64,000 nt of DNA, from NCBI GenBank assembly GCA_023444055.1, contig JAEZRV010000022.1, forward strand, positions 1 through 64,000, read 5' to 3'. Source of the DNA: Bacillota bacterium (GTDB lineage: Bacteria > Bacillota > Clostridia > Acetivibrionales > DSM-1351). The position numbers and the translations under genes were made by a program. Below the pieces are notes generated by a model. The model was not told where the DNA came from. It made no database searches and was given only the letters and a program-made list of their open reading frames with translations. Shown here one piece after another: positions 17,075 to 26,233 of the stretch; the stretch's first letter is position 1, and each line of letters begins with the position of its first letter.

Positions 17075-17479
17075 TTAAATTTTTGTTTTAGCCTTTACCT
17101 TAGCTTTAGCCTTTGGTGCCTTTTCTTCGGTATTAGTTTCCTTTTTTTCAGTCGCTGCTTTTTTTACAGGTTTTTTTGAAACACTGTACACATAATTTTC
17201 TCCAGAGTTGTTATCCCAATTTTCTCCTGTATCCTTAAAACAAATACCAAATTGCTTACAATCTAAAATTTCAAAACTTGCTTTAAACATATCATTTTCA
17301 AATTCCATTGGTATCAAAGAGGGGTTTTCCCATTTTTCGCCAAAACCAACATGCAAGAAAACTCCTTTAGCGCCTGATTGTACTAACAAGCCTGTATAAC
17401 TAACTGTTATAATGTCACCATTGTACAATGTCTTTTTTGATAATAGCACACCATTTTCATCATATGATTTCTTTGTCAT
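17075..17479 (-). CDS. Small CBM25/53-like carbohydrate-binding protein with Lys-Ala tail
   Basis: 134 residues. Residues about 20-100 resemble a starch-binding module of family CBM25/53: GDIITVSYTGLLVQSG, VFLHVGFGEKWENP and the signature FKDTGENWDNNSGENYVY with its aromatic and Asn ligands. Residues 105-134 are a Lys/Ala/Thr-rich tail ending in AKAKVKAKTKI. There is no signal peptide and no catalytic domain, so the protein appears to be a cytosolic glycan binder. Such stand-alone modules are known in clostridia, where a role with intracellular glycogen or spore polysaccharide is possible but unproven. GGGAGTGAG precedes the ATG. It stands alone between the deacetylase and a methyltransferase. 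Confidence 0.75.
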   Translation of the reverse strand: MTKKSYDENGVLLSKKTLYNGDIITVSYTGLLVQSGAKGVFLHVGFGEKWENPSLIPMEFENDMFKASFEILDCKQFGICFKDTGENWDNNSGENYVYSVSKKPVKKAATEKKETNTEEKAPKAKAKVKAKTKI

Positions 17480-17602
17480 TGTCTCACTCCCTAAGTAAAA
17501 TATGTTTTAATATACAATCTACTGTATATAATATCACAATATTTCATCATGTGTCAAATTTCCCTTTTATTTCCCAATAATTTTATTTATTTTTTTAAAA
17601 TT

Positions 17603-18772
17603 CTACATATAAGGTAGTATAAGCTTCTCTAACGTAGGGTGTATTCCCAATTCCTGCTTCAATTTTTTGTATTCTTCTATTGCGCTTTTATTTGGTCCGC
17701 CAATTTTTTCAGCTCTAATCATTAGGTTTTTTGGAGTTTCTAGTGGTGAAACATATTCTACGATAGAAGTCTTATAGCCTACTGCTTCTAATAGTATTAA
17801 CCTAATACTATCAGTTAATACATCAGCAAGCCGAGCTTTAAGAACGCCATACTTTGTCACACTTTTTAGCATATCAAATGAATATTGATTTAATATTTCC
17901 TTTTGACAGCAAGGCACCATTACAATTGCTTTTGCATTATTATTTACAGCTAATGCAATTGCTTCATCAGTAGCTGTATCACAAGCATGAAGACTGATTG
18001 CCAAATGTATATCCTTATTTGCAGTATAATTTCTAATATCCGTTACCTTAAACTCCATATTTCTATAGTCAAGCTGGTCTGCTATTTTTTTTGAAGCATC
18101 TATTACTGTTTTAGAAATATCCAAACCAATGAAATGACAATTCTTTTTTAATACATCTTTTATATAATAATTTAAAACAAATGACAAATATGATTTTCCA
18201 CAACCGCAATCAACTACATTTATACTCTCGTATTTAGCACAAAGTGACCTTAGCATGTCATCTACAAGTTCAATATAATGATCTATTTGATTATATTTCC
18301 TTATCATATCATTTTTAATTTTACCATTCTCGCCAAGTATACCAATTGCTTTGAGTAGCTCATTTGCCGCCCCTACTTTAATAAAATAATCTCTGTTTGA
18401 GATTTGAGAAGTTTCGGTGTGCTCTTTGCAGGTTTCTGCTATTTCTGTATCTTTAGTTTTCATCTTAACATTTTTATTATCTGCATCTATGAAAATTGTG
18501 CTCCCACGTTCTTCATAGATTAAATTAATTGCTTCATATTCCTGAGCAATTTTTGATACTCTAGCCGAAAACCAAGAAACCTCTATTTTATCAACTCTAC
18601 CATTATACTGAAATAAAAGCTTATCATCCTGTAATGTAATTATTCCTTCATAAGTCTTTGTTCCAGACTTTAATTTTATAGTTATTTTCTTAAAAAAGCT
18701 TGAATTTTCAGTAATTCGCTGTTCTAATCCTAATAAAAACAGTTCTAATTTTTGTATACTTTGTTTATTCAT
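17603..18772 (-). CDS. Class I SAM-dependent methyltransferase
   Basis: 389 residues. The C-terminal 260 residues form a Methyltransf_32-like Rossmann domain with the SAM-binding motif NVVDCGCGKSYLSF, the acidic second motif in FIGLDIS, and the HLAISLHACDTATDEAI and MVPCCQKE segments typical of this family. The N-terminal 130 residues are a variable domain (THUMP-like by position, not by clear sequence). Members are thought to act on RNA or cofactors, but none is well defined. The two Cys of VPCCQ are conserved in the group. It lies 233 nt downstream of an RNA pseudouridine synthase gene on the same strand, which hints at an RNA substrate. Confidence 0.82.
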   Translation of the reverse strand: MNKQSIQKLELFLLGLEQRITENSSFFKKITIKLKSGTKTYEGIITLQDDKLLFQYNGRVDKIEVSWFSARVSKIAQEYEAINLIYEERGSTIFIDADNKNVKMKTKDTEIAETCKEHTETSQISNRDYFIKVGAANELLKAIGILGENGKIKNDMIRKYNQIDHYIELVDDMLRSLCAKYESINVVDCGCGKSYLSFVLNYYIKDVLKKNCHFIGLDISKTVIDASKKIADQLDYRNMEFKVTDIRNYTANKDIHLAISLHACDTATDEAIALAVNNNAKAIVMVPCCQKEILNQYSFDMLKSVTKYGVLKARLADVLTDSIRLILLEAVGYKTSIVEYVSPLETPKNLMIRAEKIGGPNKSAIEEYKKLKQELGIHPTLEKLILPYM

Positions 18773-19005
18773 TTATACTCTCATTTCCGCTGTCAAGCAA
18801 AGTCATTGAAACCTGCTGATAATTTATGTTTGAAGTATTGACTTTATTTGCCTGCAAGTAATATATTTTGTGTTCTTAGTAATCAGTACTGAAGATATCC
18901 AATACTAAGTTCATTTGCAATTTTATTAGCTCAACTTATCTTATAAAAATTTATCTGTACTCAAACTTATTATTTCAACTTTATATATCAAATTACCGTG
19001 TACTA

Positions 19006-19740
19006 TCAGTTTTTTTGTACTGAGGCTTTTAACAGCTCAATATCTTCCTCATTAAGCTCTTTACATTCACCAAGCTCAAGGGATTCATCCAATTTCAGCA
19101 TTCCCATGCTTAGTCTTTTTAGATAAATAACCTTTTTATCAACGGCTTCAAACATTCTTTTAACTTGATGAAATTTCCCTTCAACAATAGATAACTTAAT
19201 CTCAGATATTTCACCTGATTTAATTATCTCAAGCTGTGCAGGAAGTGTTTTATAACCGTCATCTAGTATTACGCCCTTTTCAAAAGCTTCTATATCACTA
19301 TTATCGACTAATCCTGAAACATGTGCATAATACTGCTTTTTAACATGTTTTTTCGGTGACAAAATTTCATGTGCCAGCTGTCCATCATTTGTCATTAGCA
19401 CAAGTCCTTCGGTATCTATATCAAGTCGTCCTGCTGGAAACAATTCAAAGCACTTATATTCATCAGGCAATATATCAAACACAGTTTTTTGCTTGGTATC
19501 TGTAGTTGCTGATATTACGCCCTTTGGCTTGTTCATCATTAAATAAATATATTTACGATATAGAAGCCTCTCTCCATTCATTTTTATAACATTTTCAGTA
19601 GGATCAACATATACCCCGCTATCTTTAGCTATTATTCCATCTATCGTGACCAAGCCTGCTTTCACAGCACTTTTTATTTCTTTTCTTGAGCCAAATCCAA
19701 AATTCGAGAGCACCTTATCTAATCTTTGCCTATCTGCCAA
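19006..19740 (-). CDS. RNA pseudouridine synthase, RsuA/RluB/E/F family
   Basis: A cytosolic enzyme that isomerises a uridine of 16S or 23S rRNA. It has an N-terminal S4 RNA-binding domain (LDKVLSNFGFGSRKEIKSAV, about residues 7-60) and the catalytic domain with FPAGRLDIDTEGLVLMTNDG, in which the Asp of GRLD is the nucleophile. The typical KQYYAHVSG and VEGKFHQVKRMF motifs follow. The start codon is TTG at 19740, with GGAGG 8 bases upstream. The 244 residues fit the family. It is 57 nt downstream of a cytosine-C5 methylase gene, so the two rRNA-modification genes may be co-transcribed. Assignment to 16S U516 (RsuA) rather than 23S is not possible here. Confidence 0.92.
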   Translation of the reverse strand: MADRQRLDKVLSNFGFGSRKEIKSAVKAGLVTIDGIIAKDSGVYVDPTENVIKMNGERLLYRKYIYLMMNKPKGVISATTDTKQKTVFDILPDEYKCFELFPAGRLDIDTEGLVLMTNDGQLAHEILSPKKHVKKQYYAHVSGLVDNSDIEAFEKGVILDDGYKTLPAQLEIIKSGEISEIKLSIVEGKFHQVKRMFEAVDKKVIYLKRLSMGMLKLDESLELGECKELNEEDIELLKASVQKN

Positions 19741-19797
19741 GGTTAAATCCTCCGTTGCTTATTAATAACCATGCTAAAACCGTCATCGTTTAATTTT

Positions 19798-21216
19798 TCA
19801 TGACATCTTTCTCCATCCTTTAGGATATAAATTCTTAAGCATGTCTCCTGTTTGCTTTGCCCATCCTAATAAATAACCTTCTACACAAACACCTGTATAT
19901 CCTTTTTCTCCTGATTCAATAAGTGTTTCACCCTTAAGATAACTATTTACTTCTCTTGAATCCGATGCAAAATCAATCTTATTCTTAATTTCGTTGCTGT
20001 TTAATGAAATAGCAAAAGAATGAGAGGGAATAAATCCTTTAGGTCCCATTTCTCCCAGGTACCAACCAAACTTTGCTACCTTTAGACCTGCCAATTCTGG
20101 ACAGTTTTCCGGCAGATAATAAATATTATTTCCCTTTTTAAAAACATTTCCATATAATTTTAAGCTTGTATTATCTGCAATAAAACCAGCAAGCTCTGGG
20201 TCAAATTTTTTCAAGTCATCAAAATCATTAATAACACTGGCTTTTTCCCATTTTCTTGTTTCATATAGTATTTCGTCTATATTATTGCTTTCTTGTTCAC
20301 TGATTTTGTCCTTCTTTTTTAGTAAAGCTGCAAAATGCCCTTCACCATCTAATTTGTGTGGCCAAAGTCTTGCCGCCTTGCTAAAGTCATAGTCACCATT
20401 TGACCACTGAGTACGTCCGCTTTCTATTCCACCGACCTTTGGTATTTCAATAAGCTCATACTCGCCCTCATGCTCATTCATAAATCTCTCGATCATTAAT
20501 TCGTCTTCTTCAGGTGAAAATGTACAAGTAGAATATAAAATGCTTCCACCTGGCTTTAGCATTCTGTCAACCTGCTGAAGAATATCCCATTGCATACCGC
20601 AGCATTTTTCACATTTATACTTTTCCCAGCTTCTTACGGCATCTTCATCTTTGCGGAACATGCCTTCTCCTGAGCAAGGTGCATCAACTAATATTTTATC
20701 AAAATATCCTTCGAAATTATTAGCAATGCGCTCTGGTGTTTCATTTAAAACTACTGCATTTTTAATACCGCATAGCTCTATATTTTTAACCAAGGCTTTA
20801 ACTCTATCAGTATTAATATCATTTGCCACCAATAAGCCTTGACCCTTCATCTGAGCAGCCATTTGAACAGTCTTTCCTCCAGGCGCCGCACATAGATCTA
20901 AAACCTTGTCCCCTGGCTTAACACCTATTACTGCACCAGGAAGCATTGCACTTGGCTCTTGAATATAATAAAGTCCTGCATAATAGTAAGGGTGTCTGCC
21001 TGGATTATCTCCTTCTTGATAATAAAACCCATCTGTTGTCCACGGAACAGGTTTCAAATGAAAAGGTGATATTTTCAAGAATTCCTCAATTGATATTTTT
21101 AATGTATTAACACGTAAGCCATAAAATCTAGGCTTGCTATATGATTCAAGGTAGCTGTTGAATTCCTCACCCATCAGCTCCTGCATTTTTTTCACAAATT
21201 CTTCTGGTAATTTCAT
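19798..21216 (-). CDS. RsmF-type rRNA cytosine-C5 methyltransferase (NOL1/NOP2/Sun)
   Basis: Methylates a cytosine of rRNA (or tRNA) with SAM. The catalytic domain carries CAAPGGKT (109-116, SAM binding), DAPCSGEGMF (178-187, C181 is the release cysteine) and YSTCTFSPEEDE (228-239, C231 is the nucleophile). Both cysteines of the m5C mechanism are present. An N-terminal domain (1-100) and a C-terminal RsmF_B/PUA-like region (about 310-472) flank it, as in long Firmicute RsmF proteins (450-470 residues). The ATG follows AGGAG. It is upstream of the pseudouridine synthase gene. The substrate base is inferred from the family. Confidence 0.92.
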   Translation of the reverse strand: MKLPEEFVKKMQELMGEEFNSYLESYSKPRFYGLRVNTLKISIEEFLKISPFHLKPVPWTTDGFYYQEGDNPGRHPYYYAGLYYIQEPSAMLPGAVIGVKPGDKVLDLCAAPGGKTVQMAAQMKGQGLLVANDINTDRVKALVKNIELCGIKNAVVLNETPERIANNFEGYFDKILVDAPCSGEGMFRKDEDAVRSWEKYKCEKCCGMQWDILQQVDRMLKPGGSILYSTCTFSPEEDELMIERFMNEHEGEYELIEIPKVGGIESGRTQWSNGDYDFSKAARLWPHKLDGEGHFAALLKKKDKISEQESNNIDEILYETRKWEKASVINDFDDLKKFDPELAGFIADNTSLKLYGNVFKKGNNIYYLPENCPELAGLKVAKFGWYLGEMGPKGFIPSHSFAISLNSNEIKNKIDFASDSREVNSYLKGETLIESGEKGYTGVCVEGYLLGWAKQTGDMLKNLYPKGWRKMS

Positions 21217-21599
21217 AAAAAAAAGTAACTCCTGTAATCGAAATTTTTACAGAAGTTATTATAACATAAAAGTTGGAATATTAAATCTACTTTAGCAAAT
21301 TGAGATGATTTAAAAATGTGATACCACATATTATCAACATAAGCTTATCATATTGAAACCTCATTGTAAAAAAGACTTTCGCGGCATAAAAGTGTTAAAT
21401 AGGCAGTGATTTTACGTAAGACTAATTATACATTAACTTTTTAAAAGTTGAATTTCTCTTTCTCTTTGTTCAGGTAAATACACAACATACCTCCTGATGT
21501 ATTATCGGGTTCAACTTTATGTCAACATCCCCTTTAAAAAGTAGAATTTCAAATTTCATTTATGGTTTTTCCTGCATTATAAAAATATTTTTTTCCTTA
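21217..21599. other. Intergenic region before tRNA-Glu
   Basis: About 380 bases with no convincing gene. It contains the string TTCAACTTTATGTCAACATC near 21513, similar to one at about 8118, which may be an old mobile-element end. Confidence 0.4.
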
Positions 21600-21628
21600 T
21601 TGACAGTCCCTCTTACCCATGCTATAAT
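21600..21628 (+). promoter_or_regulatory. Consensus promoter of tRNA-Glu
   Basis: TTGACA (21600-21605), a 17-base spacer and TATAAT (21623-21628) form a perfect vegetative sigma promoter 20 bases before the mature tRNA. Confidence 0.9.
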
Positions 21629-21648
21629 AGCTTTTGTCGTTGACAAAT

Positions 21649-21724
21649 GGCTCATTGGTCAAGTGGCCTAAGACTCCGCCCTCTCACGGCGGCAACAGGG
21701 GTTCGAATCCCCTATGAGTCACCA
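21649..21724 (+). tRNA. tRNA-Glu (anticodon CTC)
   Basis: Cloverleaf: 7-bp acceptor GGCTCAT/ATGAGTC, anticodon stem CCGCC/GGCGG around the loop CTCTCAC with anticodon CTC (reads GAG), and T arm CAGGGGTTCGAATCCCCTA. CCA is encoded. The gene is a single unit with its own promoter and terminator. Confidence 0.95.
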
Positions 21725-21728
21725 AAAA

Positions 21729-21758
21729 AACAACTTTGCAAAAGCAAAGTTGTTTTTT
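21729..21758 (+). terminator. Terminator of tRNA-Glu
   Basis: Perfect stem CAACTTTGC/GCAAAGTTG with an AAAA loop, followed by six T residues, 4 bases after the encoded CCA. Confidence 0.92.
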
Positions 21759-21845
21759 ATTAGGTTATGTAAAAAAAGTGTTGATAACATACTATATATT
21801 TAAGGAGCTCGTTAAATAGTTCTTTTGACTTACACTGAAGTAATA

Positions 21846-22352
21846 TTATGAAATTGTCTTCTCATATCTATATTCATTTAACTTTTCACCTATAGTTATT
21901 TCCTTAACTGTTCCATCATGTCTAAAGCCAAGCTTTTCGTAGAATTTTCTTGCATTTATATTTTTTTCAAGAACCCATAAGGTAACTTGATTATAATTCC
22001 TTTTCTTTAATTCGTTTATGCCCCAATTTGTTAATTCAGAACCTATTCCCATATTCCAATATTCTGGCAGTAAATATATTCCCCATATTTCACCACAAAT
22101 ACTCGTTTTATCCGTATCTCTGCATCCTCCTATGCATATAAATCCAACATCTTCATTATTCTTAGATATGATAGCATCTTCTTCCCACCCGTTTGCTAGT
22201 GCCTCTTCAAAGTACTTTTGCCTCTTCTGAACTGTGATATTTTCCAATATTTTATCTGGTACTATACCTTTATATGCGACCTTCCATGACCTTGAATGTA
22301 TTTCTCCTAATATTTTGGCATCATTTACATTAGCATATCGAATTCTAAACAT
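21846..22352 (-). CDS. GNAT family N-acetyltransferase
   Basis: Start at 22352 (MFRIRYANVNDAKILGEI), preceded by GGTGGG; the frame is open for 17 more codons, but those lack a start signal and do not fit the fold. The 168 residues show the GNAT fold: RSWKVAYKGIVP, IWGIYLLPEYWNMGIGSELT (acetyl-CoA motif A around the WNMGIG turn) and LWVLEKNINARKFYEKLGF (motif B). This subgroup includes acetyltransferases for amino acids and polyamines, but the substrate is unknown. It stands alone between tRNA-Glu and the alpha-galactosidase gene. Confidence 0.88.
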   Translation of the reverse strand: MFRIRYANVNDAKILGEIHSRSWKVAYKGIVPDKILENITVQKRQKYFEEALANGWEEDAIISKNNEDVGFICIGGCRDTDKTSICGEIWGIYLLPEYWNMGIGSELTNWGINELKKRNYNQVTLWVLEKNINARKFYEKLGFRHDGTVKEITIGEKLNEYRYEKTIS

Positions 22353-22459
22353 ATCATCCCACCATTCTTCATCATAACACCTATTCTGTAACAAATACCA
22401 CACGTTTTGGGTTTTGTCATAACTCCCATGCCTTTATTTTAAGGATGTCAAATTGGACG

Positions 22460-24652
22460 TCACTCCACCCGAACAAAGTGAAGTAATTTTCCTTTAAAAT
22501 CGCCAAACATTTCTGTCATTAGTACTCCTCCATGCATTAGAACGCTTCCAGAAAGTATACTACCTGTTTCCTCATTGCGATAATACCAGCTTTCCTCCAA
22601 CCCTTTTAAGCACACTCTCCTGCTGTGGTAATTTGGTCTGTTAAGTACCTGCACGTAAATTACTAACGCTTCACATTTATCCTTTGAAACATATTCAACG
22701 CAGTTAAAATCCTGATTTTCAAATATATTGCTAAGACGATACAAATCACCTTTACTTATTAAATCATTATATTTATGATATAGCTCTACTTGTTTTGGAA
22801 TCAAGTCCCTATCCTGCTGAGATATTTTTGTAACGTCCAACTCATAGCCAAAGGTTCCCGATAGTGCCACATAGCCCCTAGTCTCAAATGGCGTTGTTCT
22901 GCCAACAGTATGATTCGGACAATCACTGACATGAGCCCCCATTGCAGAAACTGGATAAACAAGCGAGGTGCCATGCTGTATTTTTAAGCGTTCAATAGCA
23001 TCCGCATCATCAGAACACCATATTTGCGGACTGTAGTATAACATTCCCGGGTCAAATCTTCCTCCGCCCCCAGAACAATTTTCCAATAAAATGTCAGGAA
23101 ACTCATTAACCAAGCGATCCATAACCTCATAAACTCCCAATACATATCTGTGCCACAATTCCCTTTGGCACTGAGGCTTTAAAATGCTATTGCCAACTTC
23201 GCTTAATTGCCGGTTCATATCCCATTTAACATATTCAATATTCGCACTTGATAAAATCCTTTTAAGACAATCATATACATAATCTCGTATTTCTTTTCTC
23301 GAAAAATCCAATACATACTGATTTCTAGATAGTGATCCCACTCTGCCATCAATGTGAATACACCAATCAGCATGAGCACGGTATAAATCTGAGTCAGGTG
23401 AAATCATTTCCGGCTCAAACCAAATACCAAACTTTAAACCAAGCTTATTAACCTCATCTACCAGATATTTAAGACCACGCTTTATTTTATTCTCATTAAC
23501 TATCCAATCTCCTAAAGAGCTGTTATCATCATTTCTATTTCCAAACCAGCCATCATCCATTACCAGCATTTCTATACCAAGCTCTGATGCTTCCTTTGCA
23601 ATCTCTATTAGCTTCTGAGTGTCAAAATCAAAATATGTTGCTTCCCAGTTATTTATTAAAATAGGACGTTTTTTATCCTTATATTTGCCTCGTATCAGAT
23701 GATTTCTATATAGATCGTGGAAGGTTCGTGACATTTTTCCAAGTCCCTGATCGGAGTGAACAATAGCCACTTCAGGAGCTATAAAAATTTGCTGTGGCTG
23801 TAGCTCCCATGCAAAATCATAGGGGTTAATTCCCATTACAACACGAGTAGTGTCAAACTGGCAGCCTTCGGCTTGTGCGAAAAAGTTTCCAGAGTAAATA
23901 AAACTAAATCCAAAAACCTCGCCACAATCCTCAGTAGCATTTTTATCCATTACCGCTATAAACGGATTATCCTGATGACTTGACTTTCCCTTAGTTGAAG
24001 AAACCCCCTGCTTACCATGGCTGATTGTTTTTCTGGATATATGACATTCCCTTCCCCATGAGCCATTTAGCGTAATCATGTCCATATCAATGGTATCGAA
24101 GTCTACACAGGTTGAAAGCACTCTTCTAATAATGATATTTTCATTTCCACAATTTCTTAAACGTACACTTCTAGTAATTACGTCTAGCTGTTCAAAAACC
24201 GTGTATAAAAGCACAATTTCTAAATCTAGCTGCTTGTCCATACAAATAATTTCAAGTGTAGAGCAGTCCTTCCCATCTCCAAAGGTTGCTGGCAACCCTT
24301 CCAGCTTTGGCTTTCCGCTATAAATTTTATGTGATATATATGAAAGACTACACGTGGTCATGCCATTTTTACTCTCAACTTGCAAACATGGCTCTCTATA
24401 ATCCCCCAACCCACTTGTAGGGTACTCCATAGGAAAGCTATCCATGAAAGAAGTCCTATCACGATTATTCTTGCTTGGTACATAGGGAGGCTCTTCTAAC
24501 CGCATGAGATAATTAATATCCTCATCAGCTACCTTGTGTCCAAAATAAACATGCCCTAAAAATTGCTCGTCATCTACAATTGCGATAACATAGCTAGTAT
24601 CCTTCGAAATTAGGTTGAAGGATTTTGATTTTTCATTGTAGTAAATACCCAT
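22460..24652 (-). CDS. Alpha-galactosidase, glycoside hydrolase family 36
   Basis: A cytosolic retaining enzyme that releases alpha-galactose from raffinose-type oligosaccharides. At 730 residues it is the length of standard tetrameric GH36 enzymes (AgaR/AgaN/RafA-like). The N-terminal beta-supersandwich (1-325) precedes the TIM barrel, with INNWEATYFDFD (334-345), MDDGWFGNR (365-373), YVKWDMNRQL (D478 nucleophile) and CSDDADAIERL (D548 acid/base). The C-terminal sheet completes the protein. No signal peptide is present, and GAGGTATAAAA precedes the ATG. No transporter or regulator is adjacent, so substrate uptake is encoded elsewhere. Confidence 0.95.
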   Translation of the reverse strand: MGIYYNEKSKSFNLISKDTSYVIAIVDDEQFLGHVYFGHKVADEDINYLMRLEEPPYVPSKNNRDRTSFMDSFPMEYPTSGLGDYREPCLQVESKNGMTTCSLSYISHKIYSGKPKLEGLPATFGDGKDCSTLEIICMDKQLDLEIVLLYTVFEQLDVITRSVRLRNCGNENIIIRRVLSTCVDFDTIDMDMITLNGSWGRECHISRKTISHGKQGVSSTKGKSSHQDNPFIAVMDKNATEDCGEVFGFSFIYSGNFFAQAEGCQFDTTRVVMGINPYDFAWELQPQQIFIAPEVAIVHSDQGLGKMSRTFHDLYRNHLIRGKYKDKKRPILINNWEATYFDFDTQKLIEIAKEASELGIEMLVMDDGWFGNRNDDNSSLGDWIVNENKIKRGLKYLVDEVNKLGLKFGIWFEPEMISPDSDLYRAHADWCIHIDGRVGSLSRNQYVLDFSRKEIRDYVYDCLKRILSSANIEYVKWDMNRQLSEVGNSILKPQCQRELWHRYVLGVYEVMDRLVNEFPDILLENCSGGGGRFDPGMLYYSPQIWCSDDADAIERLKIQHGTSLVYPVSAMGAHVSDCPNHTVGRTTPFETRGYVALSGTFGYELDVTKISQQDRDLIPKQVELYHKYNDLISKGDLYRLSNIFENQDFNCVEYVSKDKCEALVIYVQVLNRPNYHSRRVCLKGLEESWYYRNEETGSILSGSVLMHGGVLMTEMFGDFKGKLLHFVRVE

Positions 24653-25086
24653 TTTTATACCTCGTAACTTTAATTTTTTACATTTAAGCGCATCTATTAA
24701 ATATTCTGACTATAGCTATTATACTATTTATTGGGATATAAAAACAGATTGGTAAATACAATTTTGCAATAGAGAATACAATAAACACAGCTATATCTAA
24801 AAGATATAACCATTTAACATTTTTATCCATAAATATGCTAAATATACTTTGCATTTTATATATATAAAATGCAAAATAGGATTATAAATAAGTGCATTCT
24901 TTAGTTTGTTAGAATACTATGAAGAATGATATTTTTAAGAAATTTTACGATTACGCCGAACTTCTCGTTCCCCTTCCATTTGAATTGTCAAGAATTCCTT
25001 GACAGTTGCTAATCATCAATTTCTTTTCTTTATGTGTTCAGTGTTCAGTGCACAAAGGCAAAACATTTACAGCAGAATATAAAACA
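24653..25086. other. AT-rich intergenic region
   Basis: About 430 bases with no gene seen. Short plus-strand frames here lack ribosome binding sites. The string CAAGAATTCCTTGACAGTTGC (about 24989) resembles one at 54868. That is a short repeat without assigned function. Confidence 0.4.
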
Positions 25087-25128
25087 AAAAACACAGAAAA
25101 CCATTTAACCTGGCTACTCTGTGTTTTT
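25087..25128. terminator. Terminator downstream of gntR
   Basis: Arms AAAAACACAGA and TCTGTGTTTTT form an 11-bp stem with a 20-base loop. On the minus strand the stem is followed by a T-rich tract, so it would end the GntR/aconitase transcript. The plus strand also ends in T residues. Confidence 0.7.
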
Positions 25129-25230
25129 AATTATATGTCATTTAATTTTTTATTGCACCTTATAAGCTCTTACACCATAAAATATCATTTATAATCGCTG
25201 TTAAAGGCACTTACATCATTGTGTATTAAT

Positions 25231-25905
25231 TTACTCTTTGTGATGCAACTCATTATAGTTATTACTAGCGTTCCTAATATGGTCTATAGTAAGCTGCTCT
25301 GCAGTATCTGCATCTTTTCTGCATATAGCTTCAAATATAGCTTTATGCTCCTCAAATGCTTTATCTGGTCTTCCTGGCGTATGGAACGAATTATTTCTGG
25401 CACTTTGTATATAGTGATGAAAGGTGCTTAACATATGCATTAGAGGATTACTTTTACATGCTCTGAAAATAATTTCATGGAATTTCGAGTCAAATTGCAT
25501 CAGATGCTCAACATCATTTTTTATGGTGTAGAACTCCTCAAATTCAAGCGCCTCCTTTAATTCCTTAATTTCCTCATCAGTAATTTTTTCTGCTGCCCAT
25601 CTGGCAGCAAGTCCTTCAATCCTCATTCTTATTGTAAATATATCTTCAACATCTTGTTCAGTTATTCCCTTCACCACTGCGCCCTTATTGGGTACAGCCT
25701 GAACCAATCCTTCTAGCTCAAGTTGCCTTATAGCCTCTCTAATGGGTGTTCTGCTAACTCCAAGCTCTTCTGATAAGCGCAGCTCAATAAGGCTGTCTCC
25801 GGGCTTATATACTCCCGTCAATATTTGACTTCGAAGTTGGTTAAAAACCTTTCCCCTCAAAGAATTTATTAAGTTTTGACTTTCATCAAATTCAAGCTTA
25901 GCCAT
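25231..25905 (-). CDS. GntR family transcriptional regulator (FCD domain)
   Basis: The start at 25905 is preferred because GGAGG lies 5 bases before it; a GTG nine codons earlier has no box. 224 residues. The winged helix-turn-helix runs about 15-80 (QLRSQILTGVYKPGDSLI, SEELGVSRTPIREAIRQLE). The C-terminal all-alpha FCD effector domain runs from about 90, with the metal/ligand histidines in FDSKFHEIIF, the HHYIQSAR segment and HKAIFEAI. Such regulators respond to carboxylates. It is downstream of the aconitase gene on the same strand, and the palindrome ATTGTATACAAT on the citrate synthase promoter (29802-29813) is a candidate operator. Confidence 0.93.
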   Translation of the reverse strand: MAKLEFDESQNLINSLRGKVFNQLRSQILTGVYKPGDSLIELRLSEELGVSRTPIREAIRQLELEGLVQAVPNKGAVVKGITEQDVEDIFTIRMRIEGLAARWAAEKITDEEIKELKEALEFEEFYTIKNDVEHLMQFDSKFHEIIFRACKSNPLMHMLSTFHHYIQSARNNSFHTPGRPDKAFEEHKAIFEAICRKDADTAEQLTIDHIRNASNNYNELHHKE

Positions 25906-26036
25906 TCTAACCTCCACGCCCACTTTAGGCACAAGATATACTGAAACTTTATCTCACTATGTTCACACAAAAGCTTAACTGCGAAATCCATATCGTACTA
26001 TATCTATCCCAATTATATAACCGCTTCACTGCAAAA

Positions 26037-26119
26037 ACCACATTGTGGTTTTTGCGGGCTCAAAATGCACAATGTCTGCACAACCTCTTCACCCAACAAA
26101 AACCACTTGTGGTTTTTGC
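26037..26119. repeat. Pair of near-identical hairpins CAAAAACCAC/GTGGTTTTTG
   Basis: Two inverted repeats follow each other: AAAAACCAC-ATT-GTGGTTTTT (about 26037-26057) and AAAAACCAC-TT-GTGGTTTTT (about 26098-26117). Between them is a copy of the dispersed string GGCTCAAAATGCACAATG. The pair lies between aconitase and gntR and may attenuate or stabilise the transcript. Confidence 0.6.
26055..26083. repeat. Dispersed short repeat, copy 1
   Basis: GGGCTCAAAATGCACAATG followed by TCTGCACAA. Similar copies are at 26199-26228 and 52158-52188. All three are in intergenic DNA. Confidence 0.6.
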
Positions 26120-26198
26120 AGAGCAAATAGCCCTCTGCCTTGTTTTAATATCCCAACTCATTAGCATATACATTATATATGAATAGTTCTTATGCTAT

Positions 26199-26228
26199 TT
26201 GCAGCTCGAAAATGCACAATGTTTGCAC
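26199..26228. repeat. Dispersed short repeat, copy 2
   Basis: CAGCTCGAAAATGCACAATG followed by TTTGCACAA, immediately after the aconitase stop (26234 on the minus strand). Confidence 0.6.
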
Positions 26229-26233
26229 AAGCC

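Noticed and set aside
26037..26119. Hairpins considered as a CRISPR array
   Set aside because: Only two units, with palindromic stems and no regular spacers; there are no cas genes.
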